Below are positions 33,612 to 46,700 of a DNA stretch of 64,000 bases, in pieces; within the stretch, counting starts at the first letter, position 1; the number at the start of each line of letters is the position of its first letter. Origin of the DNA: Asterochloris sp. CNOR1 (taxonomy: Eukaryota; Chlorophyta; Trebouxiophyceae; Trebouxiales; Trebouxiaceae); assembly GCA_963969365.1 (NCBI GenBank), contig OZ017758.1, positions 124,001-188,000 on the forward strand, written 5' to 3'. The notes beneath the pieces were generated by a model. That model searched no databases and was not told the DNA's origin. It saw only the letters and a list, made by a program, of their open reading frames with translations. Position numbers and translations under genes: made by a program.

Positions 33612-34660
33612 GGCCTGCAAGTCCTTATGATGAGGACCGATGCCTGTGTGTGGTTTGAGGGAATGTGCAACAACAAGGTTTGTTAGGTTTGCACAAAAGC
33701 ACTAGTGTTGACTAAACATTCAGCAAAGCACAAGCCTGAGCTCAGCTGATGTGGAGGCCTCACAGACATGATTGCATAATCCTGCATGAGTGTACCTGCC
33801 TGGTTATGCCTTGGCAACTGGTGTGTGTGGTGCCTGCTGTCTGCAGCAATTGGATGTTGCACTGCTAGGTGCGCATCATCATTGAGGCAGTACACATTGG
33901 CAAGTGGCCGCACCAGCGCTGCACAGCACTGTCGTGGCTGATCGGCATGAGCAGCATGCATGACAGGCAGGGCTGAACACGCCCCGGGCGGCAAGCAGCT
34001 CAGCGCTGTAGGGAGTGGCGTGCGGCCTGCTGGCAGGAAACACATGTACGCAAGGTAATGACCCTGGCCTTAAGAGAACAGAGCTGCAGAGTGCGCTGCA
34101 AGAAGCTGTCACCTGTCACTTTCAGCGCTGCCAGTCTCAGATGTCCATCTGATGGCTCCCTGCCACTGTCAGGAGTGCTGACACTTCTTCCTGCTGGGGT
34201 GTAAGAATGGCCCCATCCTCCAACTTGTCAAGGGGTTTCTCAGGGGCTTGCTCAGCTCTGAGAGAGACATGTGGACCGTGCATTCTGACTGGCCTGCACG
34301 GGTCTCGTCCATGCCATTACACGCAGCTGCGGTTGGACTGGGCAGCCAGCAGGGAGCTCAGCATCAAACAATAAATGCTGCTTCTCCGGCCTGCACCCAG
34401 GTGGGATGCTTGCGAAGGCAGCAAATGCATTGTGAGGTCAAGACCTTCCATTGCAGATGCGTCCGCTGTCAGCGGGGAGAGCTAATGACCTGTGCTGAAG
34501 CAGGGCAACTGCCAGCACGGCAGCAGCAAGCAGCTGCCCACACAGCACAGCTCAGTGCCCCATGGGATTTGACAGCCGGGGCACCAGCGTAGCATCAGCT
34601 GGAACCCCTGAGCAACTCTAAAGCAGCAAGGCTCACAAGTGGGCGGCAGCGGCTGGCAGT
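33612..34660. other. Intergenic region upstream of the desiccation gene
   Basis: No convincing gene. It should contain the desiccation gene promoter on the - strand. Several short open frames on both strands show no family features. A possible acceptor plus short exon (TTGCAG|ATGCGTCCGC at about 34457) may belong to the RING-like unit that follows. Confidence 0.4.
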
Positions 34661-34828
34661 GCAGCAATTGTGTTGTCTGCGGCAACGCAAGGCTACGCCT
34701 TTCCTGAACGATGCCCCTTTGTCTACAATCAGCCGAGCGGGCACCAATGGACCCACCTCCAGTGCTGCCTCTGCAATTCCTTGCTACACGGCCCAATGCA
34801 GCTTGACTGCGGCAACAGCTTCTGCAGG
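34661..34828 (+). other. Possible RING-type zinc-finger exon
   Basis: An open stretch reading PFVYNQPSGHQWTHLQ then CCLCNSLLHGPMQLDCGN and SFCR, ending at a plausible donor (TTCTGCAG|GTGCGC). The spacing C-x2-C-x(10)-C-x3-F-C fits the first half of a RING or related cross-brace zinc finger (with N where H is common). I could not find the exon carrying the remaining Cys pairs, so this may be one exon of an unresolved E3-ligase-like gene or a fragment. Confidence 0.3.
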
Positions 34829-35648
34829 TGCGCCAGCTGTCCTTTGCAGCACCTGCGGCTGGCGTCGCCACGCTCCCGGGAGTGTTGCAACAGGTTCTGC
34901 CATGGCGGCCACTGCTCGACCCCTGCTCTGCAAACTGCATCAGGAATAGATTCAGTGGTGCAGCGCAGCAGCAGAGGTTGCTTGTGGAGCATTGCTTGTC
35001 TTGCAGACAGCCTGCCAAGCAAAGCAGCTTAGGAACATGCATTTGGGCCTGACCAGTGCAGCAAGAATAGGACGTCGCAGCACTCATCACTTGCCACACT
35101 GCATGACACATAGGGTGACACGCAAAGCTGCTGCGCTGCTGGCGCAGGCTGCTGCCATGTCAGCAGGCCCTGCTGCAGTCGTGGGTTACGGCGTGCTGAC
35201 CCCAATGCCACACAGGTTTTGCTTCTGCAGGTGGGCATATACTGCAGTTGCGGCTTGGCCTGTTGACATGCTGTGCCTCCCCCGCTGGCACCTCTGACCT
35301 GTAGCAGGGGGCCAGGCTCAGCCTGCTGCTTTGCCAACCAGGGCCCATGCGTCCCTGCAACAGGCGCTCTGCTTCGTGCTTGTGAACTCCTCATCGCCCC
35401 CAACTGGTGAGACTGACATGTGGAGAAAGTGCCACAAAGTAGCCGCTGCAAACAGTTGAAAGCGAAGCAGAGTGGAATAGCACCTTATAAGGTAAGGTAA
35501 TTACTCAAGTGAGGGCCACAAGTAAGGGGTATCAAATTCACAAACAGCAACCACTGAGGCAAGCAAGAAGAGTGAATGTTGCCACTGGGATGTCTGAGAA
35601 ATCTGAGAGCGCCACACAGAATATGATGCATGCTGGTGCAGATTGGCA
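34829..35648. other. Gap before the BAHD 3' end
   Basis: About 800 bp with no gene I can support. Open frames exist on both strands but show only repetitive Cys/Ala/Gln content typical of translated TGCTGCA-rich sequence. Confidence 0.4.
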
Positions 35649-38600
35649 TCACAACTCTTTCATGCCTGTGCACAGGCGCTGCAGCCAGCCGCCAGCAGTG
35701 GCTGCCTCCCAGGCTGTCTCATGAATTGTCAAGTCTAGAAGGCTGCCATCAGAGTAGGGCCTGTTTGTCACAAAGGCCATGTTGCGCACCCTGCAATATG
35801 CAGGGCAAGGATGCAATGTAGAACAGATGATGGCACAAAGTGTTGCTCTGGCAAGCAATACATCAATAGCAATCACAGTGTCAATTTTTTTCCTTCTTGC
35901 ATTTGGCAGCTGCCTCACACAAAAGTTACCAAAATTAGAGCAGTCATCAATACTGCAGGCTTGACAATGATAGGTGCAGGTGCTCACCAGGGCTGCACGC
36001 TGGGCAAACCCAGGATTGCTGGGCCTGCAGCAGGCCAGGTGTCAGCATGTCTCAACACATGGATGCTCACACAGCACCTGATGTTTCCTCAGAGGCAGAC
36101 CCCAGCAGGGGTGGGCAGCAAGCCAGGTGTCAACATGACATGGCAGGTGGATGCAGTGCCCACACAACACCTGAGTTGTCCTCAGAGGCATGACCCCAGC
36201 AAGGCTGTGCAGCTCTGAAGCTCCATGCTGCACCCCGGACTGCACCTTTGCCACAATCTGCGCGCTCCAGAACTGACTGAGTTCCTGGTACCTTGCCAAC
36301 ACAGTCAGCAAAGCCAACCTGCGAGGATGTGGCACCACCTTCTCTCTGGCCTCCAGGCACTAACAACTCCAGATGACACATGACATGATTTTGGCATTGT
36401 GAGGACAGTTTCTTGATTGACAGTAGTGGCCCCCATTGCATGGAACCGGAGTTGCACAGTGCTGCAGAGCCATAGGCAGCAGCAGCTTACCGACAACGCT
36501 TTCTGCATCTTGTTGATGTATTTGAGGCGCTGCATGCAGATGGACAGACGTGTTAAGCACACTGTGCGGTCAGCTTGGCATCAGACCTCTGTCCTCGCAC
36601 AGTGTGCTTGACCAACATAGGACAAGGCTGGATGCGGTGACCATACTCACCAGCGCACTCACTGCCTCCACAGCCCAGATGGTGCACTGAACTATCTTGT
36701 CTGGCCTCTGCAGTCAGCACAACTGTCAGGCAGCAGCCTGACCAGGAAGCACATGGGTTGCAGACAATGTTGAATTTGAGACAGGTTTCCTACCAGGAAC
36801 GATCAGTTTTGTGGGCATATGCTGGCGCATTTGTGCTGTGCCAATAACACATCTGCTCAAAGTTTGCATGGGCCAGCTTAAGCACCATCAGAGACACCAC
36901 ATTGCCCACCGCTCTAAAACCAAGGACTGTCAGCCTCAGCGCTCCTGCCGCCTTGCTCAGCTTCTCCTCCAGCTCTTCCACACTGTCCTCCCTGCACCAG
37001 AGAGCGCTACTGCGCTTCTCATGTGTGCGCTTGGCCCGCAGTGTGCTGAAGACAGATGAGGCAGCATCACAGTGCATGCAGCTGTGCTCAGTACGCTTGT
37101 GGACGCCCAGCTCACCCTTTTGACTGCAACCACCCTGCCACTCTAGAATGGCAAGCTCAGCCACCTCAACAAATTCAGCAGAGGGAAAAACTGAATGGGC
37201 CACACACTCAGCAGGGAAGGGCCAGAAACATGCCAGTGACTCCTTTCATCCTGCATCCCGATGCTTGACCAGTAAAAAGGTTGCGTAATGTTTGCTCAGG
37301 CCTTGTTGGGATTTGCAAATCCTGTTGTAAGTGGCCAGCTCTCTGCTGCAGAATGCACTGCAGCGGCCCAACCCCCCTGAACCCTGAACTCACCGTGGGC
37401 CAGGGCAGTGGGTGGCCTTGCCGTCCGGGCCAGGCAGCTTGCTGCTGACGGGGATCCAGGCCACCAGATTGCCCGAGGAGCGCGGTGGGGTCACCGATGG
37501 GGGCAGGCCATTCGCTACCAGGTCCAGCACCATGCTGAATGAGCTGTAGTTGCCCTCCTCAAATGGGAAAGGCATGCCCTGCAGGGGCATCCATCACACT
37601 CATCAAGACACACTTGCCAACAAGAGGCTTTCTGGCTTGAAGCCTTTGCTGCTCATCTTAGGCCATAAGTGGAGTCAAGAGGTCCTGACTGCTGCTTCTG
37701 GTGCGGATGTTGCTGGCTTGTGTGCTGCATGCTCTCACTGCAGTGAGCAGCTGCTGCTTGCACCACACCAACTGCCAGCATGTAGGGAACATTCAACACA
37801 GAGCACATGGCTGGCTGGACCACACCATGTGAGTCTCACCAATGCCCGTGATCGAAGCATCCACACGAGGGCTGTGATGACGTCGTTGCCTGACAGTCTG
37901 ACTGGGGCCCCCTTGGTGTACTTCTGCGTCTCAGGCATGGCCTCCACGCACTTGATGACAATGGCCTTCAAGCGTTCCATCTCTGCTTCAGGAAAGTGTA
38001 GCAGCTTTGTCACAAACCGCCCAGGTGGGGGCTTGTCTCTGCGGGGCACCAGGCCTGCAGCATGCACAGCATTTGTCCAGGCTTGTCGCTTTTTGCACAG
38101 CTCAGTGCAAACCTTACAGGCTGTGAGCCTGTGCTGCCATGCACAGCGCTGTGCATCTGCTGGATGTGAGGCGCGCCGCCTGCCTACAGAGTGCACCACA
38201 TGCACAGGGTCAGGGCAAAGCTGAGCGCCTGCTGAGGCGTAGGCAGCATAAGGAATGCTGCACACGCCCCCTGACGGTGTTGCGTCTCCGGTGATTCTGG
38301 CGAGCGTTGCTGCAGCTTGTCCTGCCCAGGGCTGCACCTGCACACTGCAGTTTGCCAAATTGACATTGTCACAAATTTGCCTTTAAAGGCAACCTGGGCA
38401 CGCCTGTCAGCGAGGCTCTGCACTTTTGCTAAGCCAAACCACGGCAGGCCTTCTAGGGTGCTGCTTTGTACAATCTTGCCTTTTTGATACAGCCAACTTA
38501 CCACCATGACTGTAAAAGCTCCTGGCAACCTAGCCATGTGGGTAGGGTTGATTGGTGCACCAAAGCCAGCAACCCACCAGCCCACCTGCATAGAGCGCAG

Positions 38601-41600
38601 CAGGGTGCGTCCTCAAGGAGGATTTGCCTACCCATACAGGGCAGATCCCCACCAAGACAGATGCTCAGCAGCCTGCTCTACAATGGAGGGATGACGGCAT
38701 ATGTGCAGGTGGTACTTCAGGCCAGCATTTGCCGTCATTCCTCCATTGAAGTACCACCTGCACAAGTGCTGGGCAGCCTCCCTGCCCATGCACATGCAGG
38801 GCTGGGTTCGCACCTGCACATCGTTCCGGCTGGCTGCGCTCTCAGGGTGACCTTGCGCCACATGCAGGCTGAGGCCTGGCATGCATGATCGCTTTCAGCA
38901 GCCGCCGACACCACCAGAGGTGTGGGAGGCCCACCTGCATGGGTGCTCGGCAGCCAGGGCTAGGCACACACATGCACAGCTTTCCAGCAGAGTGTGTTCT
39001 CATGGTGAGCTTGCTGCCCTTGCAGCCTGAGGGTCCACCTGCATAAGCGCTCAGCAGCCAGCCCTGAACCTTAAAATTGATTCCCCACCAAGAAAATTAA
39101 AGGCCCACCTGCATAGGCACTAAGCAGCTGGCGACCCCACCAGAGATTTGGCAGGCCCACATGCACGGGTGTTTCCCCCATGCAGAGGTGTGCGAGGCTC
39201 ACCTGCATAAGTGCTCAGCAGGCGGCGACCCCAGGGAGAGGTGTTGGAGTTGGCGCGCCCGCCCCACTGGGGTCCTCGTCTTCAGCGCTGCCCTGCCGCA
39301 CAGCCTTGCTGCTTTGGGTCCGTGCCGGCATTAGGCTGCACAGCCGACCGGAGAGCAAGGGCTTCAGGGGTTTTGACGAGGGCTTGGCTGCAGCATCCAG
39401 CAGAATGGGCGGAACAGGCTTCTTGGCTGTGGGAGAGACCTGCAGGCGTCAGTGTGAGGACTGAGCTGGTCCAGCAGGGCTGTCTCTGTGTGGTCTGCTG
39501 CGGCACACAGCAGTCGGACAGGATTTCCCAACAGAAAGAGGCGCTGCACTGGAGAAGTAGTCATGCACAGTGTGCCCAGCCATACAAAAACTTGGCCACA
39601 CCTTACATCACACTGAAGCATGCGCAGAAACAGTTGTTGCAAGGGAACTGCCTGCCTTGGCATCTAGATGAGGCTGTGCAGCACATGTAGTCTGCAGATC
39701 TCATGCGCCAGCCCCCTCAGCGCACCACCATTAGGACAGCCACATAGTCAGCAGAGCAGTGCACGCTCCGCACTGCACTGCAGCACTTTGTACTCCCCTG
39801 CCCACCTTGAGGCGGTCTCTCAATGGCTTGCCCTCATGGTCAGTGGCCCGCTCCAGAATAGCTTGGGGCCACATGGGCAGCCTGTGGGACCAGCACTGGA
39901 CAGTGGTCTGATTGCCAGCCAAGCAATGCCTGCTTCTGCCAAGCAATGCTGCAGTTACTGAGCCAGCAGCCCAGGTGGCCCACAGCTTTGTGGTGTGCCC
40001 CGTTGATGTCAGAGGAGCAGTCTACAGGCTGGAGTGCAGTGACAGGCTGGCTGCCAGTGAGGGTGCAACCTCAAGAGTCCCGCAGGCAGCGGGTGCAGCA
40101 TACATTTCATGTGCACATGGGAAGGAGTCATGCAGCAAAGAGGACCAGAGTGTGCAGGCCTGCAACATGCTGAAGAAGCAAAACTGCCAGCACTGCAGGG
40201 AGCATGGCTGCCCTTGCATCAGGCAATGCCCACGTATTGACCACACATGGCTCTGCCATGTCAGATGGACCCTTTGTGGACCCCCCGCCAGCTGTCTAGG
40301 TTGCCTCGCTCAGGCTCACCTGTCGTTGTGCGTTGGGGCTACCTCCTTCCCATTCATTAGATCGACCAGGTCCATGACACACAGCGCAACTCGCATGCCG
40401 TCCTCCACCGCATGGGCCATGCTCATCGACAAAACGCCGCCGTCCTCCAGGTGGGTGAGGCGCACCCTGTGCAGCGGATGAGCCACCTCAAACAGAACGA
40501 CACTGGATCAGCCTCATCAAATGAGTCCATGGGCCCTGTGGCGATCACTGGTTGGATACAGTCCAAAAATCGCAGAGCAGGTGGGGACATGCTCCCTCAT
40601 TCCGTGTTGGAAAAAAGCGTTGTCATGCGCCCCTGGAGGGGCACAGCAGAGTGCTGGCAGCACTGACCCAGACTGTGCAAGTCCAGCTCAACAGTGCACT
40701 TAGCGCTGCCCCTTCCTTCTCTGCCGCAGAGGAAGACCCGCTTTGCCAGCAGGCTGTGAATGATGCACTCTGTGGCCTGAATCCTGTCAGGGCAGATCCC
40801 GACTTTCGAATCTGCTCACCTGAACAGTGCGTCTTTGCCGGCGTGCATGTCTTCAAGGTTGATTGTGTCATAGTAAAGAGGCGCGCTGGTGAAGCATGGC
40901 ATGAGTTCTGTAGGCAAAGAGGTGGGTAAGCGTTGGGGTGTGTATGCAGGTGATCGGTGGGGCAACCGGGCTGGCCCATGGATTAGGTGCAATGCTGTGC
41001 AAGCCTTCCAGTCCGGCAAAAGCATGCCGGCGTGCTGGACTCCATGCTGCCAGTCTGCCTCAAAGCTGAAGGAGCAGCCACCAGCAGTCCTGTAATGCGT
41101 CCCGTGATGGATGCAGGATGAGTCACCTGACTGGCGATGCCATTTGTGCAGCTCCAGGATGTCTGCCACCCTGCAGGCGCAGCTGTGCTCAAGCGGCAGC
41201 TTCTGTTGGTCCAGGCAAGCAGGGCTGCTGATGGGACAGTCTGACACTTGCATCCTGAACTGCTGGCGGCTCTCCCGGCAGAGCTCAGAGCTAGCAATGT
41301 AGAAGTCAGCACAGGGCAAGTACAAAAAGGAGTTTAGGAGACTGTAGTAAGACACAGCCTGGACACAGTGCGTGAGCCTCACCGTCCGCCCTGCCATCTG
41401 ATCTCCGACAGGGGCACCCCTTGGTTGCTGCAGTCCACCCAACACAAGTCCCCGCATCTGGCCAGCCTGTACAGCAGCATACGTGCCTCTAAATCATCTG
41501 AAATTGATTAACTAGAGCGCATCAAGGCCCAAGACCTCTGCCCCACCGGCCAGCAAGGTACGGGCGCAGCTGGAGCAGCTTGCCAAGGGCATCCTCGAGG

Positions 41601-41869
41601 CGTTCAAGATCAGGTGCTGCAGGATAGACGAAAATGAAATTGATCAGGCTGTGCTGCGTCACCCAGTTCAAGTCACCCTGCACAGCACAGTAGTCACAGC
41701 GTGGAGCTTCAAGGACTTATTGAGTCGAGATCCTCCCAAATTCAGGTAGAGTTGAACTGCAGCACGAGCTCACAGGGCTGAGGACAAATTTGGTGGATGT
41801 CGCCCCTTCTCTGAGTTTGACACATCGTTGCGTGACCAGCTGGCAGTCTGCAGCTGTCTTGAACACCAT
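35649..41869 (-). CDS. BAHD-family acyl-CoA-dependent acyltransferase
   Basis: Transfers an acyl group from acyl-CoA to an alcohol or amine acceptor; substrates not predictable. Exons that close in phase: 41774-41869 (start MVFKTAAD), 41547-41677, 41383-41457, 41127-41170, 40820-40907, 40320-40502, 39806-39881, 39268-39439, 37840-38054, 37394-37578, 36910-37045, 36491-36529; then an unresolved stretch and a last exon 35649-35790 (VRNMAFVTNRPYSDG ... stop). Landmarks: CVKLREGATSTKFVLSPGDL (the usual N-terminal LS-x-x-D region), LQLRPYLAGR, GDLCWVDCSNQGV, LTHLEDGGVLSMSMAHAVEDG with the catalytic HxxxDG (HAVEDG), and LSGNDVITALVWMLRSRAL. A Lys/Pro/Ser-rich insertion of about 60 residues (VSPTAKKPVPP...) splits the two halves, making the protein longer than the usual ~450 residues. 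The structural DFGWG motif expected near the C-terminus was not found; it may lie in the unresolved 35791-36490 part or be degenerate. Confidence 0.85.
38586..39210 (-). repeat. Six degenerate copies of a donor-like block in a BAHD intron
   Basis: Read on -, the block G(G)TCGCCxxCTGCTGAGC followed by ACTTATGCAG|GTGRGCC recurs with the GT after 39203, 39109, 39039, 38935, 38758 and 38586 (spacing 94, 70, 104, 177, 172). Every copy ends in a consensus-like 5' splice site. The coding exon most likely ends earlier, at 39268, because reading on to 39203 meets an in-frame stop. The whole array therefore lies in the intron before exon 37840-38054. Confidence 0.8.
38681..38763. repeat. Interleaved inverted repeats (A-B-A'-B')
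   Basis: A = 38681-38699 (CAATGGAGGGATGACGGCA) is the reverse complement (one mismatch) of A' = 38730-38748. B = 38703-38718 (GTGCAGGTGGTACTTC) is the exact reverse complement of B' = 38748-38763. The order A-B-A'-B' rather than A-B-B'-A' means the two hairpins are mutually exclusive or form a pseudoknot. It lies in the BAHD intron repeat array. Confidence 0.9.
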
Positions 41870-43729
41870 GATCGCTGGCGTAGGCTTTTTCGGAATGCTA
41901 CTATCAGTGCTTATGCCTGTGGCACCGTAAGAACTGAACATGAAGAGAGTGTGGCGTTGAGATCTGACTGGACGCCCATGATAATCGAAACATCCATGTA
42001 ACGTCGCAGGCCCCAGCTGTGGTAATAATTTCCTAAGCAACCGTTGAATTCACGGCCTCGTCATGGCCAGATCTCTTTATCTTCCTTATATTGGGCGAGC
42101 AGAAAAATGCAGCTCCCTCTGAGCAGGCATCCCGTCACCCTTATGTCCCTGCAGCAGAGCAATGAAATATGCTTTGTCATAAGCAGCTTCAGCATGCCTG
42201 AGATGCATACACTGCGCAGTTGGCAGAGACCTGTCAGCAGCACCTTGTCTCTGCAGGCCTGCCCATCACATCAGGAAATGGCTCACCACTAGAACACAGG
42301 CTTTTTAGATGGTGAGCCACTTGAGGTGGGTGCATTGTGGGGGCAGTGCTGTGATAGTGCCAGACTGGGTGCAGGTTGTCAGTGACAGGCACTTTTGACA
42401 GGGAGGCAGAGCAGCCCTTCCTGCTCGCCCAGCTCAGAAAATCAATTTGACAATACGCTGCTGATCCTCGGCCCCTGCAGCAGCAGCAAAATCTGTGCTG
42501 CTGTGTGAACTCCTGGCGCATGACAGGCTGGACACCCAGCGTGATGGCGCAGCGGCCACACAAGCACAAGCTGTGGGATGCCAGCATGATGGGTCAAAAA
42601 GGTGATTGTGGCTAATCTGCAAGGCCCAGGGCTTTGTACTGTGCATCATTTGCATGTCAGCCTGCCGGTACATGGCAACTCTGGCGCTTCCGACCCTCAC
42701 ATATTCTCAATGAGACTGCTGTGGCAATGCTCAGCTTTGTGGGCCAGGCACTGGTCCCTTTATACACTCCTCAGAGGTCGCACACCTACACGGGCTGCAC
42801 TTTCCAGGCTGTGACATTGCATGATGCCGTGGCGCAGCTGCAGGGTGGCACTCCTGCTTGAAGCAGGTTGCGGGCATCTATACGGTCTGAAGGTTGCGTG
42901 CTGATTTGGTCCAACAGGTCCGCCTCCAGGGCACTGGGTTAAAACTCAACCAAACCTCTTGAGTGTCCCCTTTGTGAATCGTGAGATCTGTCATTACAGC
43001 CTGCAAGCACCCCAACAGAGTGTGGGGGGCCTAGAGTCCACATCTGAGGAGCTCTCAATGCCTGCCTGAAAGCAGCGGAGGCGCTTCTATGCTCATATGC
43101 CTCCTGCAAGTCACTTCTGCAGCTGGGCCACTAATTTTTGCAAGGCAGCCCATTCACTGCAGCAACGCAGAGATCGATGTCAAGACCTGGTTTTGTAAAG
43201 CAGACTGTGCAGGACAGAGCCTGCCAGCACTGATAGACAAGCTTGACAACATAAACAAGATAGCATGTTGTCACCACAGACCACGATCAAGCCTGTCAGG
43301 GCTCCTAGAGGACTGCAGCCTGGCAAGCCAACAGGCACTGAGAATCGAGCCAGGTCGTCACAGTGATGAATGCCTCCAAAACGCCCCAGCACCAGGACAG
43401 TGCCATGCCCAAAGCTGCACAAGTAGGCCTGACAGGCTGAGCCTGCCACCAGGCTTGAACAATTCCTGTGGGAGACAGGGCACAGAAGTGCTATGCGGCC
43501 ACCAACAGCCCTTCCTACAGGAATATTGGTCTGCAAGCACCTTCCTGGACCTCTGCTGGTGCCATGACTGAGGATCCAGGCGGCCACGAACCAGCACAGA
43601 CAGCCAACCCAGCGTGGTGCACCCTCGCATCTGCTGCCTTGTGATCTGCTGCCCAAAGGCCGACTTTGCCAGGTTTATGACCCTGCCTCAACTGCCTTCT
43701 TTCTTTGCACGTGCCAGATCCAGGCAGCC
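41870..43729. other. Divergent intergenic region (BAHD / oxalyl-CoA synthetase)
   Basis: About 1.9 kb between two divergently transcribed starts. One + strand stretch (about 42700-42860, NETAVAMLSFVGQ ... QLQGGTPA) looks mildly protein-like, and both strands are open over 43089-43656, but nothing matches a family. Promoters of both genes are expected here. Confidence 0.4.
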
Positions 43730-46700
43730 ATGGCTCCACTGACCACCCTGGCTGACGTACTGAGAAGTAACGGCCAGGGTCCAGCAGTTATCTGTGCAGG
43801 AAATGGGCCTCGCCTTACTCGGTCTCAACTTGAAAATGAGATCAAGTTAGTTGCCAACCTGCTTCGAAACAGCGGCATCAAGCCAGGGGACGCCGTTAGC
43901 ATCGCTGATGCCAACACGGTGTGTGCTTGTCAGGCTATCAGCATGCAATGCTCATGCATGTGGTGACAATGATGCCCCTGCCATGTTCAGGTGGACTTCA
44001 TTATTGGCTTCCTGGGCGTGACATATGCACGCGCCGTGGCCGCGCCCCTTAACCCCAACTACCGCCCGGTATGTCTGCTGTTGTCAATGTTGTTGCTAAC
44101 GCCGTCCCTCAGGGCTGAGCTTTCAGGGGCTGACGCAGGCCAGCAGCTTCAGGCTCTTTGCAAACATGTGCAGGCTCTGCAGATGGCACAAGCCAGCATG
44201 AAGTGGTCTGCAGGCTTTGTCAGCCGCTGTCACTGCGGCGTGGGGCCAACGGAGGTCGAGGTCACACTTGACAACCTTTGCTGACGGGGCCTCCAATGTG
44301 CAGGATGAATTCAAGTTCTACATGGAGGATGCAAAGTCGAAGCTGCTCCTGGTGCCAACCTCTGGCAATCAGAATGCAGAGCAGGCTGCAAAGGAGCTTG
44401 GGGTGCCAGTGGCAGTCTTGGCTTTCAAGCAATCTGGAGGTGCGCTGGGCTGCATGGCTACGGGCAGGGACTTCTCCGTTGCTGGCAGCCATGCCCCAAG
44501 ACTAAAGCTCTACGCGAACATTGATGTTGCCCTTCTGCCTTGAGGGTCCTCATGCTTTGTAATCAACAACAGAGGTCGCAAGACACATGCTGTCAGGTCT
44601 GCATCAGGCACAGTGCGGCTTCAATGCTGTGGTTGGCTACCTTTGTATGCAACTCGAACAAGACCTACATCAGGCCAACAGGGCACTAGCATCTCCCCAT
44701 TGCTTCGCTTGTTGGCCGCTCCAGGTTGCTTGTTGCTGGATGCACCCATGGGAAGAGAGTGCAATGCACGGGTATAAGGGGTTGCTAAAAGCTCAAGCTT
44801 TGTACTGGCTGTGTCAGAAGGACAGTGGACTGCCCCGCTGTGTGGGTTTAGATGTGATTCACAACCTTAGTTCCAACCCTCCTGCTTAGGATGCTGCCCA
44901 CCAGGACTGCTGTGCTCAGCCGGCAGCAGATATGCAGCAGGGCCAGGTCCGCCAAGCTGTCGTGCTGCCTGGCTGCAGTGGAGATCAGGCCCAAGACACA
45001 GGGTCTGCAGCTGAAGCAGGGCTCCCCGCAGCTGGTGGACGCCCCTCAGAAGGACGATGTGGCGCTGTTTCTGCACACCAGCGGGACCACAAGCCGCCCC
45101 AAGGTACATGTGCTCAAAAACAGGCTTACAGTGCATGGAGATGGTCTGGTATGTTGTGCCGGCAGCAACGAGGGCTGTCAAAGACACTACTGCTCTGTCA
45201 AGCATTCTCCTACAGCACAAGTTGGCTCAGGTGACTGATCTGATTCCCGCGTGCAGCATGACAGGAGGTTGTCCCAATGTCAGCGGCAGCAGGATGCCAG
45301 CTGCACCCTGCAAAGCGCATCACATACATGCCAGAGATAAAGTAACTTGGCACAGCCTTCAGCACTGCCCCACCCTGGCACAAACGGAGTTGCAGAGCAT
45401 GACCGCGAGGATGGGTGCGGGCTTAGCCATAGGGTTGTCTCCTGTGAGGGCAGCCGACTTCTCAGCGCTTCAGCTGACTGCTGTCTGTTACCCCAGGGAT
45501 GTCAAGAAGCTGGTTGGCGGTCTGCTTTCAGAAAAAGCTGCATTCAGGCTGTCACGTTGGCGCTTCAGTTGACTGCCAACTGCACCATGTGTCTGCAGGG
45601 TGTGCCACTGAACCAGGGCAACCTGGCAGCCAGCCTGGGCAACATCATTGCCACCTACGAGCTGACACCCAAGGACAAGTCCCTGGTGGTCATGCCTCTG
45701 TTCCACGTGCACGGCCTCATGGCAGGTAAGGTTCAACCTGAATTGCGCTGCATTGCTCTGTACTCACCCAAGCTGCCCTTCGTGAGTGGCAGGGGCCTGC
45801 TGGTCCAGCCCCTGTGTAGAGTCCACCACTGCAAGCCAGGTGGGGCTGCCAACTGCACTGGCTGCGCTGCAATGTACTGCACTCAGCTAACCAACTTCAT
45901 AGGCTGCTGGTCATGGTTCCTTGATTGGCAGATGCTGCCTCCGGCCAGTTTGAAGTGACCTGTAGCTACAGCTGCTGGCTGCAGAGCCTGCACATCAATG
46001 GCACTGTCTGGCTTCACTTCAACCACCTTGCACCAGCACGTAGTTGCAAGTAGCATGCTTTGCAGGAGGCATGCCGGCTGGACACCCTTGCTGCAGCTCT
46101 GCACAGCTGTGGGCAGTGACTGGGGTGGTGGCACTAAAGAGTGCTCAGCTGAGCAACGTTGACAACTGTGCAGCAGAGCCTGAAGAGGGTTCAGTGTTCT
46201 GCTGCAGGTCTGCTGGCCCCGCTGGCAGCTGGGGGCACAGTCATCATCCCAGCAGGGGGCAAGTTCTCTGCTGGAACCTTCTGGAGGGATGCCACTGAGC
46301 ATGGAGCGACCTATTACACTGCAGTGCCCACCATGCACCAGGTGAGCGGTGGCCTGTGTCAGGTAGAGCCCTGCACCTTGATTGGACCTGGTAATGGACT
46401 GCACAGCATGTTGTGCACCAGAGATGCAGCAGCTGAGACAGCTGGGGACCTACACGCAATGTGTGCCCCACAAGACTATGTAGCTGCCTCAGCCTTTCAG
46501 GCAGTTGTGTCAAAGGTGGCAGTTGTGTCGCAAGAACAGCTGGCAGGACGCTGTGCTGCCATAGCAGACAGGCTGTTCCAGGCAGCTTTCACATGTTGTG
46601 TGTTGAGCACTGTTCTGTAGCATCTATCCTGAGCTGTAAAGCAACGGCCGTGTCCCTGTCCTATTGCAGTAGATGTTCACGCACTTGCAGTCAATTCCTT

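Noticed and set aside
39203-39268. Extending the BAHD exon to the donor at 39203
   Set aside because: The frame meets a TGA before 39203, while the donor at 39268 keeps phase with the next exon; the 39203 site was treated as part of the intron array.
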